Shown here: one piece after another, positions 45,070-57,139 of the stretch
Layout of the letters: every line of letters starts with the position of its first letter
How positions within the stretch are numbered: position 1 is the stretch's first letter
NCBI GenBank assembly: GCA_947359465.1
Contig: OX375873.1
Coordinates: 130,712,899-130,776,898, forward strand
Length of the DNA stretch: 64,000 nt
Direction: 5' to 3'
Source of the DNA: Metellina segmentata
Lineage: Eukaryota > Arthropoda > Arachnida > Araneae > Tetragnathidae
Notes under the pieces: generated by a model
Seen by the model: only the letters and a program-made list of their open reading frames with translations
What the model was told of the DNA's origin: nothing
The model's database searches: none
Translations under genes and position numbers: made by a program

Positions 45070-46660
45070 TAACCAAAAAAACGTTTACAAATGCTTAGCG
45101 CGCAGAAAAACCAAAAAATGCATCTTCTGTGTTTTGTTTCGCATCATCATGGTGTCCGATACCGTCGCATCTGTTATTTTTTTTCAATACAAAATTGTCG
45201 AAATAACGCTACCAAAAATTCTTCCTGTGAACAAAGCTTTCCTACACACTAGATTACGCTTTTCCGAACTGCACAAACACATTGCGAAAACATAAATCCC
45301 GTAGGATCATTATCAGATGGAAATCTGACATTCCTCAAAAAACTAAAGACAGCCTGCGCTCGAGTGCTCCGTACCAATTTACGGGGAGGTGAAATCAGCG
45401 CTGAGTCCGGCTTTTCATAAGCAGACAATTGTTGTCGTCCCATCCCTACACCCCCCCTATCGAGATGGGATCGCTGCCAGCAAGGTGACAGGAGCCGGTA
45501 TGATAAAACCTGGGCACGGAGCCAGAACTGCTCTTTCTCATCTGAAATTCAAACAAGTCGCCACCTATTGTGGCTGTCAAATGCTACCAACTGAATGGAT
45601 TACGGAGGGATACGGAAGGGGTGGAATAGGAGGGGGTTTGATAGTGATGGAACACAGGATGGGGTATTCAATTTCCAGTATTAAGCGGGGCGCTGCGAAG
45701 GGTATTGCCAATACCACTCAGCTCTCAGATGCGAGTATACTTAAGTGCCAAACGATGACGTTTCCAAAGTTCCCCGCAACCGAGCGAGACAAAGGATTTC
45801 AGACCCTTGATCACTTTATTTAAACTACCATTAATATTATTTCGCCGGTTTTACATATTGGCTTTCGGAAAGGTGGACCTGATTGTATTGGAAATGACAG
45901 AGAGCGTGTATACTATGAGTTGTTCATTAATATACATGACATCACAAAACTATATTTGCCTCATTTACCGAAAAAAGAAATGATGATTCTAGTTTTCGTT
46001 ATCTGGGTATTTGCTTGATTGCGTTATTTCGGGGTTTTATGGCGCGAAACATGAACAAGATCATGATTATGATTAAGTGAAAAATGTCATAAGACGAACA
46101 AAAGTGATTGAGGCACATAGTAAGATTGCGTTCTACAGAAGTACTCCAACACATAGTCTAATTGATTTCAAGGTATTTTGCATTTTGGTGGCTTGTTAAA
46201 CATTTATATACGAATTCCTGTTACCTTTACATTGCTTGCATCGAAAGTAATCAGTCATGCTTGCAGCATCTTCGTATCAAATATTTGCTATAGATGAATT
46301 CAATAAATTCGGTTAATTAAAATTCGGTTTTCCTGTTATAATTAGTTCAGAAATTTCTTTGGTTGGTTCACTGACTTTTAATTGCTCAAACGGACCAGAT
46401 ATTCACCACAAAATTCCAAATACACGGGAAAGAAAACAACGTTAAACGTTTAAAATTACATCGACTAATCAAGCAGAAAGCAGAAGGTCAGACGAGGATA
46501 AAACTGGAGGGAGGACAGATCACTAAGTTACTTTTCGGGGTTGTGAAGCAGTACCTCTACCAACGTAATGCTAGAGGTCTCACGCTATGTTTTATAATTT
46601 GTGTTGAGTAATTCCAGAGGGGTGTAGTGAAGTTTACGTCTCACTGAAGGAACACAATGA
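45070..46660. other. No assignable gene; unidentified 144-codon ORF
   Basis: The plus-strand frame 45389-45823 (144 codons) lies in DNA with balanced composition and is Gly-rich in its middle ('GYGRGGIGGGLIV'). It has no recognised domain, and shorter antisense frames overlap. It could be a host exon or chance openness in GC-richer DNA. Bases 46025-46090 carry a 'ggggttttatggcgcg' module variant. Confidence 0.3.
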
Positions 46661-46664
46661 AGTG

Positions 46665-46940
46665 TTGACGACGGTCCGGTATCAGTCGCAAAAGAATAGA
46701 TTCGAAGAAAATATATCATCAGTTTTAACTTTGGTCATATGACAAGTTCAACACCTGAACTGACATCCCACTTTACAAACTTCCACACTACGTCAACTGA
46801 CTACATTTGAGGCAACGACAGATTTAAATGGCTCCATCCTCCACGTATGCCACGGTCATTTTTTGGATCGAGTGTCAAACTCGCAAGCCTAGTGTCGCTT
46901 ATCCGCTACTCGTCCAACCGGGCAACCGTGACCCAGACAA
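46665..46940 (-). repeat. tRNA-derived SINE copy
   Basis: On the minus strand the head (46875-46940) has an A-box-like 'ggttgcccggttgg' and a B-box-like 'gcgagtttgacac'. The body on the plus strand shows 'caacacctgaactgacatcc', 'caaacttccacactacg' and 'gaggcaacgacagattta', in the usual order. Confidence 0.75.
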
Positions 46941-47042
46941 CACCAGAGAGCTAATCGAGCAGACACGCTAATCGAAATGCGAGAACGATCAACAAGAACA
47001 TAAGCAGAGCAAGCATTCTGACCGAGAGAACCGAATATATTT

Positions 47043-47149
47043 TTCACCCCTTTCTGAAGGAATTCAAGAAGTATGCCGCTACGGGGTCAGTCTTGGTGAA
47101 ACGCTAAAAGAAGTCGGATGGTGGGATTAACCAACCTCGGGATTCCTAC
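47043..47149 (+). repeat. Direct repeat, copy 1
   Basis: About 107 bp, matched by 47309-47414 with about four substitutions. Starts 'ttcacccctttctgaaggaa' and ends 'caacctcgggattccta'. Function and family unknown. Confidence 0.9.
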
Positions 47150-47308
47150 TTCAATGTATTTAAAATCATATTCACACAAGAATTAAAAAATGAAATAAGA
47201 TATATTGTAATCTGGTGTTAAGTTTTGCATGCATTGTATTTATGCTTGCCTCTTCATACCTTTCATCGAGAAAATAGGAGTAAGTACCCAATTAGTTTTC
47301 TTTATATT

Positions 47309-47414
47309 TTCACCCCTTTCTGAAGGAATTCAAGAAGTATGCCGCTATGGGGTCAGTCTTGGTGAAACGCTAAGAGAAGTTGGATGGTGGGATTATCCAA
47401 CCTCGGGATTCCTA
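47309..47414 (+). repeat. Direct repeat, copy 2
   Basis: Second copy, 266 bp downstream of the first and followed directly by a short TA run. About 96 percent identical, so the duplication is recent compared with most repeats here. Confidence 0.9.
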
Positions 47415-47575
47415 TATATATATATATTCTTCTCATTTATAATATATTAATATTTCCATTGAAATCTATCCCACTGAAGGCAGTTATTTCTTTGAATACT
47501 AATTAAAATAACAGCGTCACTTGTTACACAACTGTTACAAATCCTTTCAGACTTAATTATACCTTACATTCTTAG

Positions 47576-48278
47576 TAGGGATGCGACGTCGACAGGAAAA
47601 CATCGATGTTCAAAATTAAAACATCGATGTTGATAATACATGGCCGAAAAACCATCGATGTTTTTATAACAATAATTGTTGTTAGTTATTATTAATTATG
47701 TATCAACTTATGGGGGTAAACACAGCAAACTTATATTTTAAATACAGTTTGTAAAAAAAGAAATTTTGTTTACTTTCTCCACCTTAGGTCGATTTCTTTT
47801 TTCACTACCTATTCCACCAGTTAGGGAAAAAAACTCTTTCTGATGGGACATATGTCGCTATCACTGACAAATACTTCGTTGCAAGGTTATTTTTCTTAAT
47901 TTTTACTATGGTGCTTTTTTCATTCAAAAGTAAAACATCGTTGTTAAATAAACATCAGCTCCAATAAATCGATAGTAAATACATCAATGTTTTTATAAAA
48001 CATCGATGTTTCGAAAAAATCGACATCGATGTCGCATCTCTACTCTTCAACCCTTCGCAATTGGCCACTTTGGTCTAAAAGTATGTTCAATTTAATGATT
48101 ATGAAAATTATGCTACTTAGTTATTTTTTTAATTTTTAATATGGTACTTTTTTTATTTAAAAATAAAACATCGACAGGTATAAACATCGATGTTCAAAAA
48201 ACATCGGCTATAATATATCGATGTTTTTTTATAAAACATCAATGTTTTGAAAACATCGACATCGATGTCGCATCCCTA
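47576..48278. mobile_element. hAT-type MITE with AACATCGATGTT palindromes
   Basis: 703 bp with terminal inverted repeats TAGGGATGCGAC...GTCGCATCCCTA. ATTCTTAG stands on both sides (47568-47575 and 48279-48286), a perfect 8-bp target duplication, the hAT signature. Numerous 'acatcgatgt' palindromic boxes crowd both ends and probably act as transposase binding sites. The right 170 bp is present twice (about 47870-48049 and 48105-48278), the inner copy ending 'gtcgcatctcta', so the element contains a tandem duplication of its own 3' end. No coding sequence. Confidence 0.88.
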
Positions 48279-48357
48279 ATTCTTAGGTGTATGACACACA
48301 TAATTTGTCCTTTATAATCTTATAAATTCTCAGAACTAGTTTTTCCCCACGTACAAA

Positions 48358-48450
48358 AAGGTAGATAGTTAATTAACGTCGCAATGGAATAACGACGGAA
48401 TATTGGTAACGGTACGAGATTCATCCCAAAGGGAACCCACGTACAAAAAT
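48358..48450 (-). repeat. SINE 3' fragment
   Basis: 'ggtagatagttaattaacgt' followed by 'cgcaatggaataacgacgg' and 'gattcatcccaaaggga': the tail end of the family's body, cut off before the 'cactctccaaac' block. Confidence 0.6.
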
Positions 48451-50184
48451 AATTTCATGAGAAATTCTTCTAGCTAATATCATCATGACGAAGATATATA
48501 CCTTTAACTTCCTCTTTGTTCCGTTTTCTAAGCAGATATCGTTCCATGAGACTGAAGATGTTCTTTCTTTTATCCTAATAAGGGATCACTGACACATAAT
48601 TAACGAAAAACACCAACCACGTATCCAAACATCATAAGTTGTGGAACAGAGACTGTTGTTGGAAGGAAATCTGTGTTTCCTTTGAAGCTCCATAAATGCA
48701 TAGCATTAAAATTGGACACAACTTAACTACGATAGCAAGTTTAATAAATTGCACTTAAAATTATTCCCTTTGTGGAATTCCAAAACAACTTTTTGCCTTA
48801 TAAAAATAGCTTCATGTTCAAAACAAGTTCCTTCATAGAATGGTCTTTTTTCTTATCTTGCTTATGACTTTAATGGCCTTAGTGCCATACGAAGCCAAAT
48901 TGATCTTTGAAAAGTTCTCTTTCGCAACTCACTGATTGCGAAACTCGGCATGTTGCCGAATATGACACAACGCAGCTTATGAGATAATTACACAAACTCT
49001 GTTTTCACAACAACTCATTTAAAAAACTATTGATTCCGAAAACTGCATTGTTTGTCTCAATCCGAAAAATCAAAAGTATTTTCGCACCTAATCTGACACA
49101 GGAGCATATGAGAATTGTATTTTTAAAATCGTTAATTAGTTGTTTCTGTGTTGGTGAACAATGCAACTTCGGACGCGTGTTCAAGGATTGCATTCAACAA
49201 TGGGATAAAATACAACAAAGAAAAAATGCACTCGGCACGGATTTTGCTCTGATTATTTTATTTAAAGAACTTTCGGACATTAATTACTGCGTTCTTTCAC
49301 TGGGGAAAATGACAAAAATATTCGTTTCCGTGGAGTAGTCTGAAGACTCTTAATTAGCCAAGACGTGCATAATATTGAACGGTGAAAAGATTTGTTGGTA
49401 AAGGCATATTTTTTATTTCGAGGCTTGTTAGAGTTTTGTGTTTGGTATCCATTTTTCATTTAATTTTTGTACATAACTCGATTTAAAAATGTTACCAAAG
49501 CAACCAGTGAAAATTCTTCCAAGTGCAACTTGAAACTAATTGATTGCTGTAGTTGATACGGAAGGAGATCTAGCATCGTTTCTGAAAGAGGTTTGGATAA
49601 TTATAGGTTATAATTAATGAAGAAACGTCCATTTTAATTGTTAACTGTAATTAGCATTTTTTGAAATATTTACCTGAGTACTTAGAATCTGTAGATATTT
49701 CAAAAAGAAACATTCCTTGAACATTAAACTATTATGAAGAAATTGGATAACAGGTTATCCAATTTCTATTATGTATGCCTGTACTTAATATTTTATGAAA
49801 TTCCATAAGTGGATATAGTGTAAAAATAACAAAACATAAAAGATTCACCCTCTGAAATGTTATGAGATTTCCGAGTATAGTATTGCTTTACCCAATATCA
49901 CCATTTAATGACTCAATAACCATTTTCACTCACATTGGTAGAAAAATCTTAGAAAAAAATCTTAATCATATTTGACCTCTTTATTAGTGAAAATCAAAAC
50001 AAAGGCATTCAGGTAGGCAGTTAATCAACGCTTTGGAGGGAAACGAAGAGGTACAATTTTAGGGTTCACTGAAATAACATTAGTTACCATCTCGAAAAGC
50101 ATAAAATTTGTTTCTTAGCTAAAACTGTTTAGATTTTTGGAGGTGAAGTTTTTAAGAACCCTAAAAGTGAGATAATGATATTTA
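48451..50184. other. No gene seen; AT-rich DNA
   Basis: Largest frame, 102 codons at 49030-49338 (plus), lacks a motif and is overlapped by antisense frames. 48862-48900 has a weak 'taatggccttagtgccatac' module remnant. Confidence 0.4.
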
Positions 50185-50189
50185 ATGCA

Positions 50190-50480
50190 AGGTTGGTGTA
50201 TAATTAACGTTGCACTGTAGCAACACAAAGCGCTATTGACGAATGTATGGGATCAGTCCCGAAGGGAAAGATCAAGGATGACGCCTCGTAATTTTGAATT
50301 ATGGTCGGATGACGAGAACTTCTGAGGACATTGCACAACACTCTTCAACTTCCACCACACCAGCGTGAGGACATTTGATGTCACGCCGATTTAACATGCA
50401 CCAGCCCCTGTGTTCATGACGGTCTTTTGCTGGACCTAGTTTCGAGCTCGCAACACTCATGTTGCAAATTCTTTTCTCTT
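50190..50480 (-). repeat. tRNA-derived SINE copy
   Basis: Nearly complete: body with 'gttgcactgtagcaacacaa', 'tgggatcagtcccgaaggga' and 'cttccaccacaccagcgtga', then 'tgttcatgacggtcttttgc' leading to a tRNA-like head with 'cgagctcgcaacac' (B-box region, minus strand). Confidence 0.75.
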
Positions 50481-51205
50481 TCAACTTGTCTTCCACAACC
50501 TCAGAAGACATTGAGAATAGGCTACAGGTTGTTGAACGGGGATGTATATGTGTATTAACTCATCTGATGGTTAGTTTTAACCCTCTGAATTAAACCTGAA
50601 TCTCATTATTAGAATGATCAAATATGAAAATAAATTGAAACAAAACAAAAAATATATATATTTAAAAATATGATAGAATAGCAAAATGAAATTTGTAATA
50701 TAATCAGGTCGAAATAATAGGCTTAAAAGTCAATTCATAATTGCTTGTAATTACTTAATTTTATAAGCTACTTTAGTCAATAATCCGGCTTATATAAAAA
50801 AAGACAAATAATAACTGAATAAAACGCGCGTTAAAAAGGGTTATATATAATTATGTAATTAAAGTAATGATAAACCAAAAATAAATACTAACATTTTTTA
50901 AGAAGAGTCAACAGATATATTTAATAGAAATTAAATTTATCATTATGATGGGGATCATGACATATATCAAACATACAAACTGAATATTCCTTAAATAACA
51001 TTACTGACTTTCATTTATTATAATTATTAAGTCCCTTCAAAACAAAATGGTCAATAAAAGTCTCGAATAGAAGAGAAATGCTCTAAATTTTATAGGAGAA
51101 CAATGGAAGTGAGAACAGAATCCTATATCCCAAACGAGAAATTCAAAATGGCTTTCCACGTTTAAGATAAATGATTGTAATCCTATATCCTCACAAGTCC
51201 ACTGC
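50481..51205. other. No gene seen; very AT-rich DNA
   Basis: Runs of A and T with no ORF over 62 codons and no recognised repeat. Confidence 0.45.
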
Positions 51206-51209
51206 ATAA

Positions 51210-51435
51210 AAGGTAGATAGTTCAATTAAGGTCTCATCAGATCAACAATGCGGGCTTTCCTCGACGGTCCGGGATCAATCCGAAAGGGAAATACCGAGGA
51301 CAACGCAACGGATTACTTGATGAACACCTGAGCTGGCATCCCACTTTCCAAACTTCCACATCACGCCAACGTGAGGATATTGGAGGTATCTTCACTATTC
51401 AGCGTGCACCAGTCTCTGTGTAAAAAATCTTTGCT
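51210..51435 (-). repeat. SINE copy (left of an inverted pair)
   Basis: 'aggtagatagttcaattaag', 'cgggatcaatccgaaaggga', 'ctttccaaacttccacatca' and 'gtgcaccagtctctgtgt' in family order. The tRNA-like head is missing or merges with the next copy. Confidence 0.7.
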
Positions 51436-51449
51436 ATTTTGCATATTTT

Positions 51450-51700
51450 GGTTGCAATGAGTTCGAATCCAAACCAAAGTGGTGTACAAAGGGTACTGGC
51501 ACACGCACTGGTCGTGGACTCAAATGTCTAAACGTTGACGTGTAGTGTAGTGCCTGCTCAGATGTCACCTCACCTTCTGATCGTGATTCCAAGTTACGCA
51601 ATGTTGTACTCGGATTCAATCCTGTATCGTCACCAAGTGTGTTGCTCCAGTACGAATACTTACCCGGTTGCTGATTCAGTACTCTTGCAACCGAACTACA
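51450..51700 (+). repeat. SINE copy (right of an inverted pair)
   Basis: Opposite orientation to 51210-51435. Starts with a B-box-like 'gagttcgaatccaaacc' at 51459, then diverged body blocks 'gtggactcaaatgtctaaac' and 'ccttctgatcgtgattccaa'. Head-to-head arrangement. Confidence 0.6.
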
Positions 51701-51779
51701 ACGGTCCCAAACGCACAAAAACACCTCAATAGTACCAGTTCTATCTATTGACAACTCACATGATATCATATTTACGCCG

Positions 51780-52220
51780 GCACATTTTAAGATACGGAAA
51801 ACATTAACAAGATCTCCAAATCTAACAACGTGATGGAGCTACGGGCATTTGCATTAAAAACCGCCATCGCGATCTCTAATGGACAACCTTCCCCTCGAAT
51901 ATCACTCAAGTCGGATATCACTGATTGCCTACACCACGCTATTACTTCAAAAGTATATTTCTTGCCATTTGGGGAATGAAACAGGGCTTCTTGGAGAGGA
52001 CATCAATCTCTATATCAAATATGAATTTCCGAATCGCATGAATTTCACGCTATGTTCTGGAGTCCCACCTAATCGATCTGCGCATTACAGCAAAGCAGAG
52101 TCGTTAGTTCCCCTAAATGAGTCGGGCCAAATATCTGCGATTCAATTTATTTCAATAGTCTTAGGCGGATTCGGTCCGTGCGAGTGAGTGGGAAAAAAGA
52201 GGGGGAAGATAAATCGCCTT
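51780..52220. other. Mixed-composition stretch, possible host non-coding element
   Basis: About 440 bp unlike the neighbouring AT-rich DNA, not matching other parts of the window. It contains a 102-codon plus-strand frame (51879-52187) with no domain I recognise. Either an unidentified exon or a conserved non-coding element; the sequence alone does not decide. Confidence 0.3.
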
Positions 52221-52559
52221 ATTACTCGACTTTGAAGGTAAATCATTTAAATGAGGAGCAGTGGGGGAAAGTGGAGTGTGTCTGGAAGAGGAGTTCTTGT
52301 TTTTGGATAAAAAATAGGAATGGTCGTTTTGTTTCCTAAATGGATAGGAGTGAAAAGGCTCAGGTATGTCTATCACATGTGTTTATTATTAATTTACAAC
52401 GCTAAATTGGAAAGGATCTCCATCTTTTAATTTTTTATTTCTTTCCGTGTGTACGGGGAGGAGTCAGGTTCTGGTTTTTTTTTTGTTCAAAGGTCTTACC
52501 AAGAAAGATGTGCTAAACATAGGACAGACAATGACTTCCAATCGTGGAAAAATAAAAGA

Positions 52560-52945
52560 AAGTAGGTAGTTAATGTATGTCTCAATGCAGCAACCAGAGG
52601 GATATTGGTGACTATCCGGGTATCGTATGGCATTTTATTCATCGTCTCCAGGAAACAACATTGGATGGGCTATTGGCGACGGTGTGTGATCCAACCCGAG
52701 AGCAAAAATTCGAGGACATACCCACGTATTTTTGAGTCATGGTCAAATGACGAGGTCACACTTGCGCTGGCACCGTTCTCTCCAAACTTCCACACCACGC
52801 CAACGTGATAACATTTGAGGTCACGACAGTGTAACCTTTGGGGACTATCTGAGATCTATTCCGAAGGGAAAGATCTTTGGATATCACCTAGTAATTTGAA
52901 AGCATGGTCAGATGACGAGATCAACACCCGAGCTGTATAAAGTAC
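52560..52945 (-). repeat. One full and one partial SINE copy
   Basis: 52560-52840 carries the body ('gtaggtagttaatgtatgtc', 'ggcaccgttctctccaaact', 'cgccaacgtgataacatttg'). 52840-52945 repeats an internal part ('gatctattccgaagggaaag', 'gtcagatgacgagatcaaca'), so a second, partial copy follows in the same direction. Confidence 0.65.
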
Positions 52946-55130
52946 AGTGAGCTATGGTAACCTTTTTATTTCCAAAGGAATATGTGACCAAACTGAAACT
53001 AGTTGTAAAGTGACCCTCAAACTACTTTTGTTAACAATAGAACTAAACATTCATCATCATCTCATTGATACGAGGGACATAGTAAACCTAGTAGATTTGA
53101 CTAATTATTTCGCCACTTTACAGAAATGCGCATTCAAGCACCTATCATGTGAGATATCACCAAATGGGGCTATAAATTATCAAAAGAACAAAGTTTGAGA
53201 TTAGATAGAGTATTCCACAGAGCAGTCACGTGTCTGCTGGTAGACACCTTGTGCACTCTTTTTCACATCTGGGCCTTTCTTAATGACAATGGAACAAGCT
53301 CAATAGTAGTTTACTTACATTTCACGTCAATGGGACATACACAAAGAAAGTTTTTCTGACTCAAATTCTGGAGAGACAGGAGTAATTCGGTAGTCTAGAT
53401 TATGCTACTAGCAGAAAATTGTTCTCTTGTGACAGCGTCATTGACAGAAATATTTACTCTTGTAACACATTCTCAGACTTGGTTATATTTGTAGTTTGTT
53501 TTGCCACAACAGTGAAAGAGCTGTTTTCGTTCTCTACTTATGAACTTTTAAGAACAATCTAACTAAAAATGTGAGTAATGAGTAAGTTACGAATAACGTG
53601 TCATAAGCTCTTCGTACGAGATACACATATTTTATTTCCCTGTTACACATTCCGTTCTGTATAACGAAAGCCTTCCGAGAGTAAGATGTGTTCACAATCG
53701 ACGTGTGATCGACGTAGTATACTTGTGCGTAGACACAATCTGTAGTGTGCCCTAGACCTGTTGACCAAATATCTTGCAGTGTATGTAGACAACAACCTGA
53801 GCATACCTACTTAAATTCCACATTGCTTAGAAGAAAGCTTGACAAGCTCCTATATTAATATGGAATTTTAGACTTGCACATATGTAGTTGATTAAAAAGT
53901 TGCAATGAAATATCCTTATATTTAACTTCAATAATTTGTTTGAAAAAATGTTGAGATTCTTCTGGATTAAGTTTCCTTAACAACTTGGTAGTAGGAGTTT
54001 AATCAACTCAATTGTACATTTTCGTAATCACAAATGTTCAACCCATGTTAAAGTAAGCCGTAAAAGCAATAAGTACATCATTTTTGTACTTGATGAAGAA
54101 TCTCTCTTCTATGTATCTAGAACTTTAAATAACTGTCATTGCTTATGTAATATATTCGACAGAACAGAAATGACTTGGTGACCATCGCGAGCTTGGCTTT
54201 TTTCATCATTTCCCGTCGTGCGGACTCAGCAATTCCAAAGATTTAGATTACTCTACTTTCTTCCTTCCTTTCTCGATCATAATCAGCCATCTATGTCACA
54301 ATCAGTTGAATTAGCCATTTTTATATTCACCACATAAACCTGTTATTAACACGTACCCAATAAATAGCATTAATCCTAGTTAAACGCAATTTTCATGGAA
54401 ATTCGCTTCGTCCTACAATGCTTTGTGTTTTACTTGTAATTTCCTTCGATATTGTATGACTTATACCACGATTTGAATTATACCATCTAAAGGCAGTCCA
54501 TGACTAATGAGACCATAAGTCCCGTTTTTAGGTTGGCTGTCCTGACGAAAATCCACATTGTCTAGACCTTTACGGACCTCATCTTTTGGTTAGTGCTTAT
54601 TGTAGTTCATTCCGGAAAATCTTAAGAACAAAAAAACATTGTCGCCATCGTTTTTGCGATCCACGATTTTTTAATGAGGTTGATTGGGAAGACTTTTTTT
54701 TTCTTGTTTTAACAGAAGAAAACGAGATGATATAGCTTACTCTCTCAATGTTATGCGCTTTTAAAAGGCTAACTGTCAATCACGGGTACCTGGGCCAATC
54801 AGGATTAGGCGTTCGTTTATTCAGGTCAACAAATTGGTAATGTCTACAACATGCGCTGGTGCATTTATTCAATTGCTATTGACTGAATATTTGAATTTAG
54901 TACTTATAACCACGTTAGGCGTCTAGAATTACGGAATTCACACTACAAAAGAACAGGTTGTTATTTTTTATCCATCCCTAGTCAATAGCCTGCTAGCTTG
55001 CTTCTCGATAGTGAGAACGCGTAGACAGCTCGTGCATCTTTCTTGACGATTGATTTATGTTTTTTTTTTATCGACGTGTGTTATTATAATCAGTTGATAT
55101 TTCTTGTAAGTGAAACCTTCATTTCAGCAA
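52946..55130. other. No gene seen
   Basis: Short frames only (up to 83 codons) and no recognised motif. 54040-54620 has moderately balanced composition. Nothing assignable. Confidence 0.4.
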
Positions 55131-55169
55131 TGCCTAAACGTAAGTGTACTTTTAATGTTAACATATAAC
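55131..55169 (+). pseudogene. Possible start of a hAT-like transposon protein
   Basis: 'MPKRKCTF' followed within 5 codons by a stop. The MPKRKC-F start resembles the N-terminus of hAT/ZBED-like proteins that I recall as common in spiders, and an AG dinucleotide after a T-rich stretch precedes it. The evidence is only eight residues, so this is weak. The hAT-like fragment at 56.7-57.1 kb lies on the other strand. Confidence 0.2.
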
Positions 55170-55379
55170 CCGTCTATAAAACACAAAAGTAAATTTTAAG
55201 ATAACCTGCCAATAATTTCAATTTTTTTAAAAATCAACACTAAGCAGACTTAAGAAAATTTATTCTTCAGAAAATATAAGATTATATCAATTATTTATTT
55301 TCACGTGTTTTCACACACACATATTACTGTTCCTTTCTTTATCAATAAAAAACTATAAAGAAATATGTGTTTTCTTGAA

Positions 55380-56160
55380 TACTCATATTATTACCTAATC
55401 ATTAGTTGGTGTCCCATTTTGAGGAAAATAATAAATGGTCACGTTATCGATGACCGTTTGGTAAGCGAGAACTCCACAAACACCAGCATCCACAATTGTG
55501 GCAAAGGCGTAATAATCCCTAAATAAGTAGGAATGTGCGGGTCGAGAAACACATTGTAAAATTTACCGCCGTATTCATAAGCCCAATCACGGATAAACCA
55601 CTGGTCAACGATAATCCCCGGGTTATCGAAAAAACCGTTTTCACAATGCCTGGTCCGAGGTTTAAACAGCAGTTTCGGTGTTACATTTTGATCCTCAGAA
55701 ATTGGCGATTTAACTCTCGGTTGAGAGTCTCACATGCGCAGTACTATTGTTTTGCAAAAGAAGCGAGTAATACTGTAAACAAAACAAAATGATGACACAC
55801 TTCATTGTGTGCTAAATTACAGTATTATCGCGACGACGCGCATTCAACTGATCTTATGCGAATCGGAACACGAACATGATTACTAGGGCAACTTTTTTGT
55901 TGCAGTAAAAATGGGAAAAGTTGCATTTATCATTCCCCAAAGTTACATTTATGGAAATAAAGTTGCATTTATTTTTGATACACTAAATTCTAAAATAAAA
56001 AAATTCAAAATATTGTGACAATTCTAGTTGTTTACAACACTATTATAATACACTAGGGGGCTTGACCCCTGCTCTCTAACGCTCGCCAACCCCCGGAGGA
56101 TTGCTTCGCAGTCCTCATTGGTTCGCTCGCCTCAATGAAGACATGTGTCCTAGCAGAAGG
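55380..56160. other. Unassigned, contains GC-rich patches
   Basis: 55530-55740 has a CG-containing stretch ('ccgtattcataagcccaatc', 'ccccgggttatcgaaaaaac') reminiscent of terminal regions of PIF/Harbinger elements. 56055-56145 is another GC-rich patch starting 'cactagggggcttgacccct'. Neither has a partner that I can pair with it. Confidence 0.25.
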
Positions 56161-56726
56161 GACTGATTACAAAATATGTTACCAAAAAAATGTTTTTCAA
56201 ATCTAAATTTGCTGTATTACAGAAAAAATATATACAGTATCTCTAAAATCAGAATTCAAATGAAAACTTTGTGCAAATTTTGACTCGAAATGTGAGCGTT
56301 GCTTTGGAAATTGAATACCCAGCATGTTGTTTGTGTGTACATTTACCCAGCACTCAAACGACCCACACTTTTTCATTGAGTTTGTTGCCGAAAGTTGTAG
56401 TGCAAGCGTCTTGTTGAACTATAATTGTTGGCCCTGAAATGGACCGTTTTTTAAATGGCCCTGAAAAGATCCTCCGCTTTCTTTGATTTCTATTATAAAC
56501 TAACTGCAACAGTTCATTAAAATTTCCTTTTTTTCAATAAAATTTCATCCGATAACGCTATAGATTCAAATGACTCGCGAGGCTCCTAGTAAACAAACAA
56601 TCGCACAATGTTGCCAAAACGCGGTAACAAATAACATCTTTTTTGCGTGCCACGTAAGAGAAATATATATATAGATTCTTAAATACAGAAGAACGTTGAA
56701 TGGTCGATCCTTGGCCAGTAATTTCT

Positions 56727-57069
56727 TTAACATTTAAAAACTACGCCAGCCGCAGTCTTATAATGTGCTGTATCGGATAGCAGAAGCGTAAAATCATTTC
56801 GCTCAACATTCAGAGATTTCAAAACATCATCGACAAGGCGTACAACATATTGATGATCGACACTCACCTCGCAAACACTGCAGTCGATTACGCAAGTTTC
56901 CTCTGGATTATCAAGAATGTCAACCAATGCGTTAAAAAACACTTCTTGCCATTTATTTCACTTTCGTCTGTTAGGACGAACACCTTCTTTCCATGAACTT
57001 CTTGTTTGATCCGCAATACTTCGGCGTTCGCAAGATCAGACACACGTGATCGAAGAGTTTGTTCAGAGG
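56727..57069 (-). pseudogene. hAT-like (CGGBP1/DUF-type) transposon protein fragment
   Basis: Two frames read one protein segment. 57069-56945: 'TLRSRVSDLANAEVLRIKQE' followed by 'GKKVFVLTDES'. After a single-base shift near 56945 the second reads 'FFNALVDILDNPEETCVIDC', then 'YVVRLVDDVLKSLNVERNDF' and 'LLLSDTAHYKTAAGVV'. The 'L-TDES' Asp and the 'LLLSD' Asp fit an RNase H-like hAT core. It resembles hAT-derived proteins annotated as CGG-repeat-binding-like in spider genomes. The N-terminal zinc finger and C-terminus are missing. Confidence 0.65.
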
Positions 57070-57139
57070 GTCAAAAATTAAATATTAATTTCATGTGAAT
57101 TAATTTTAAGCTACATTTAAAAAAGTTTATGCAAAAAGT

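Noticed and set aside
51879..52187. 102-codon ORF as a host gene
   Set aside because: No domain, no evident splice sites or supporting signals. Recorded only as an unassigned stretch.
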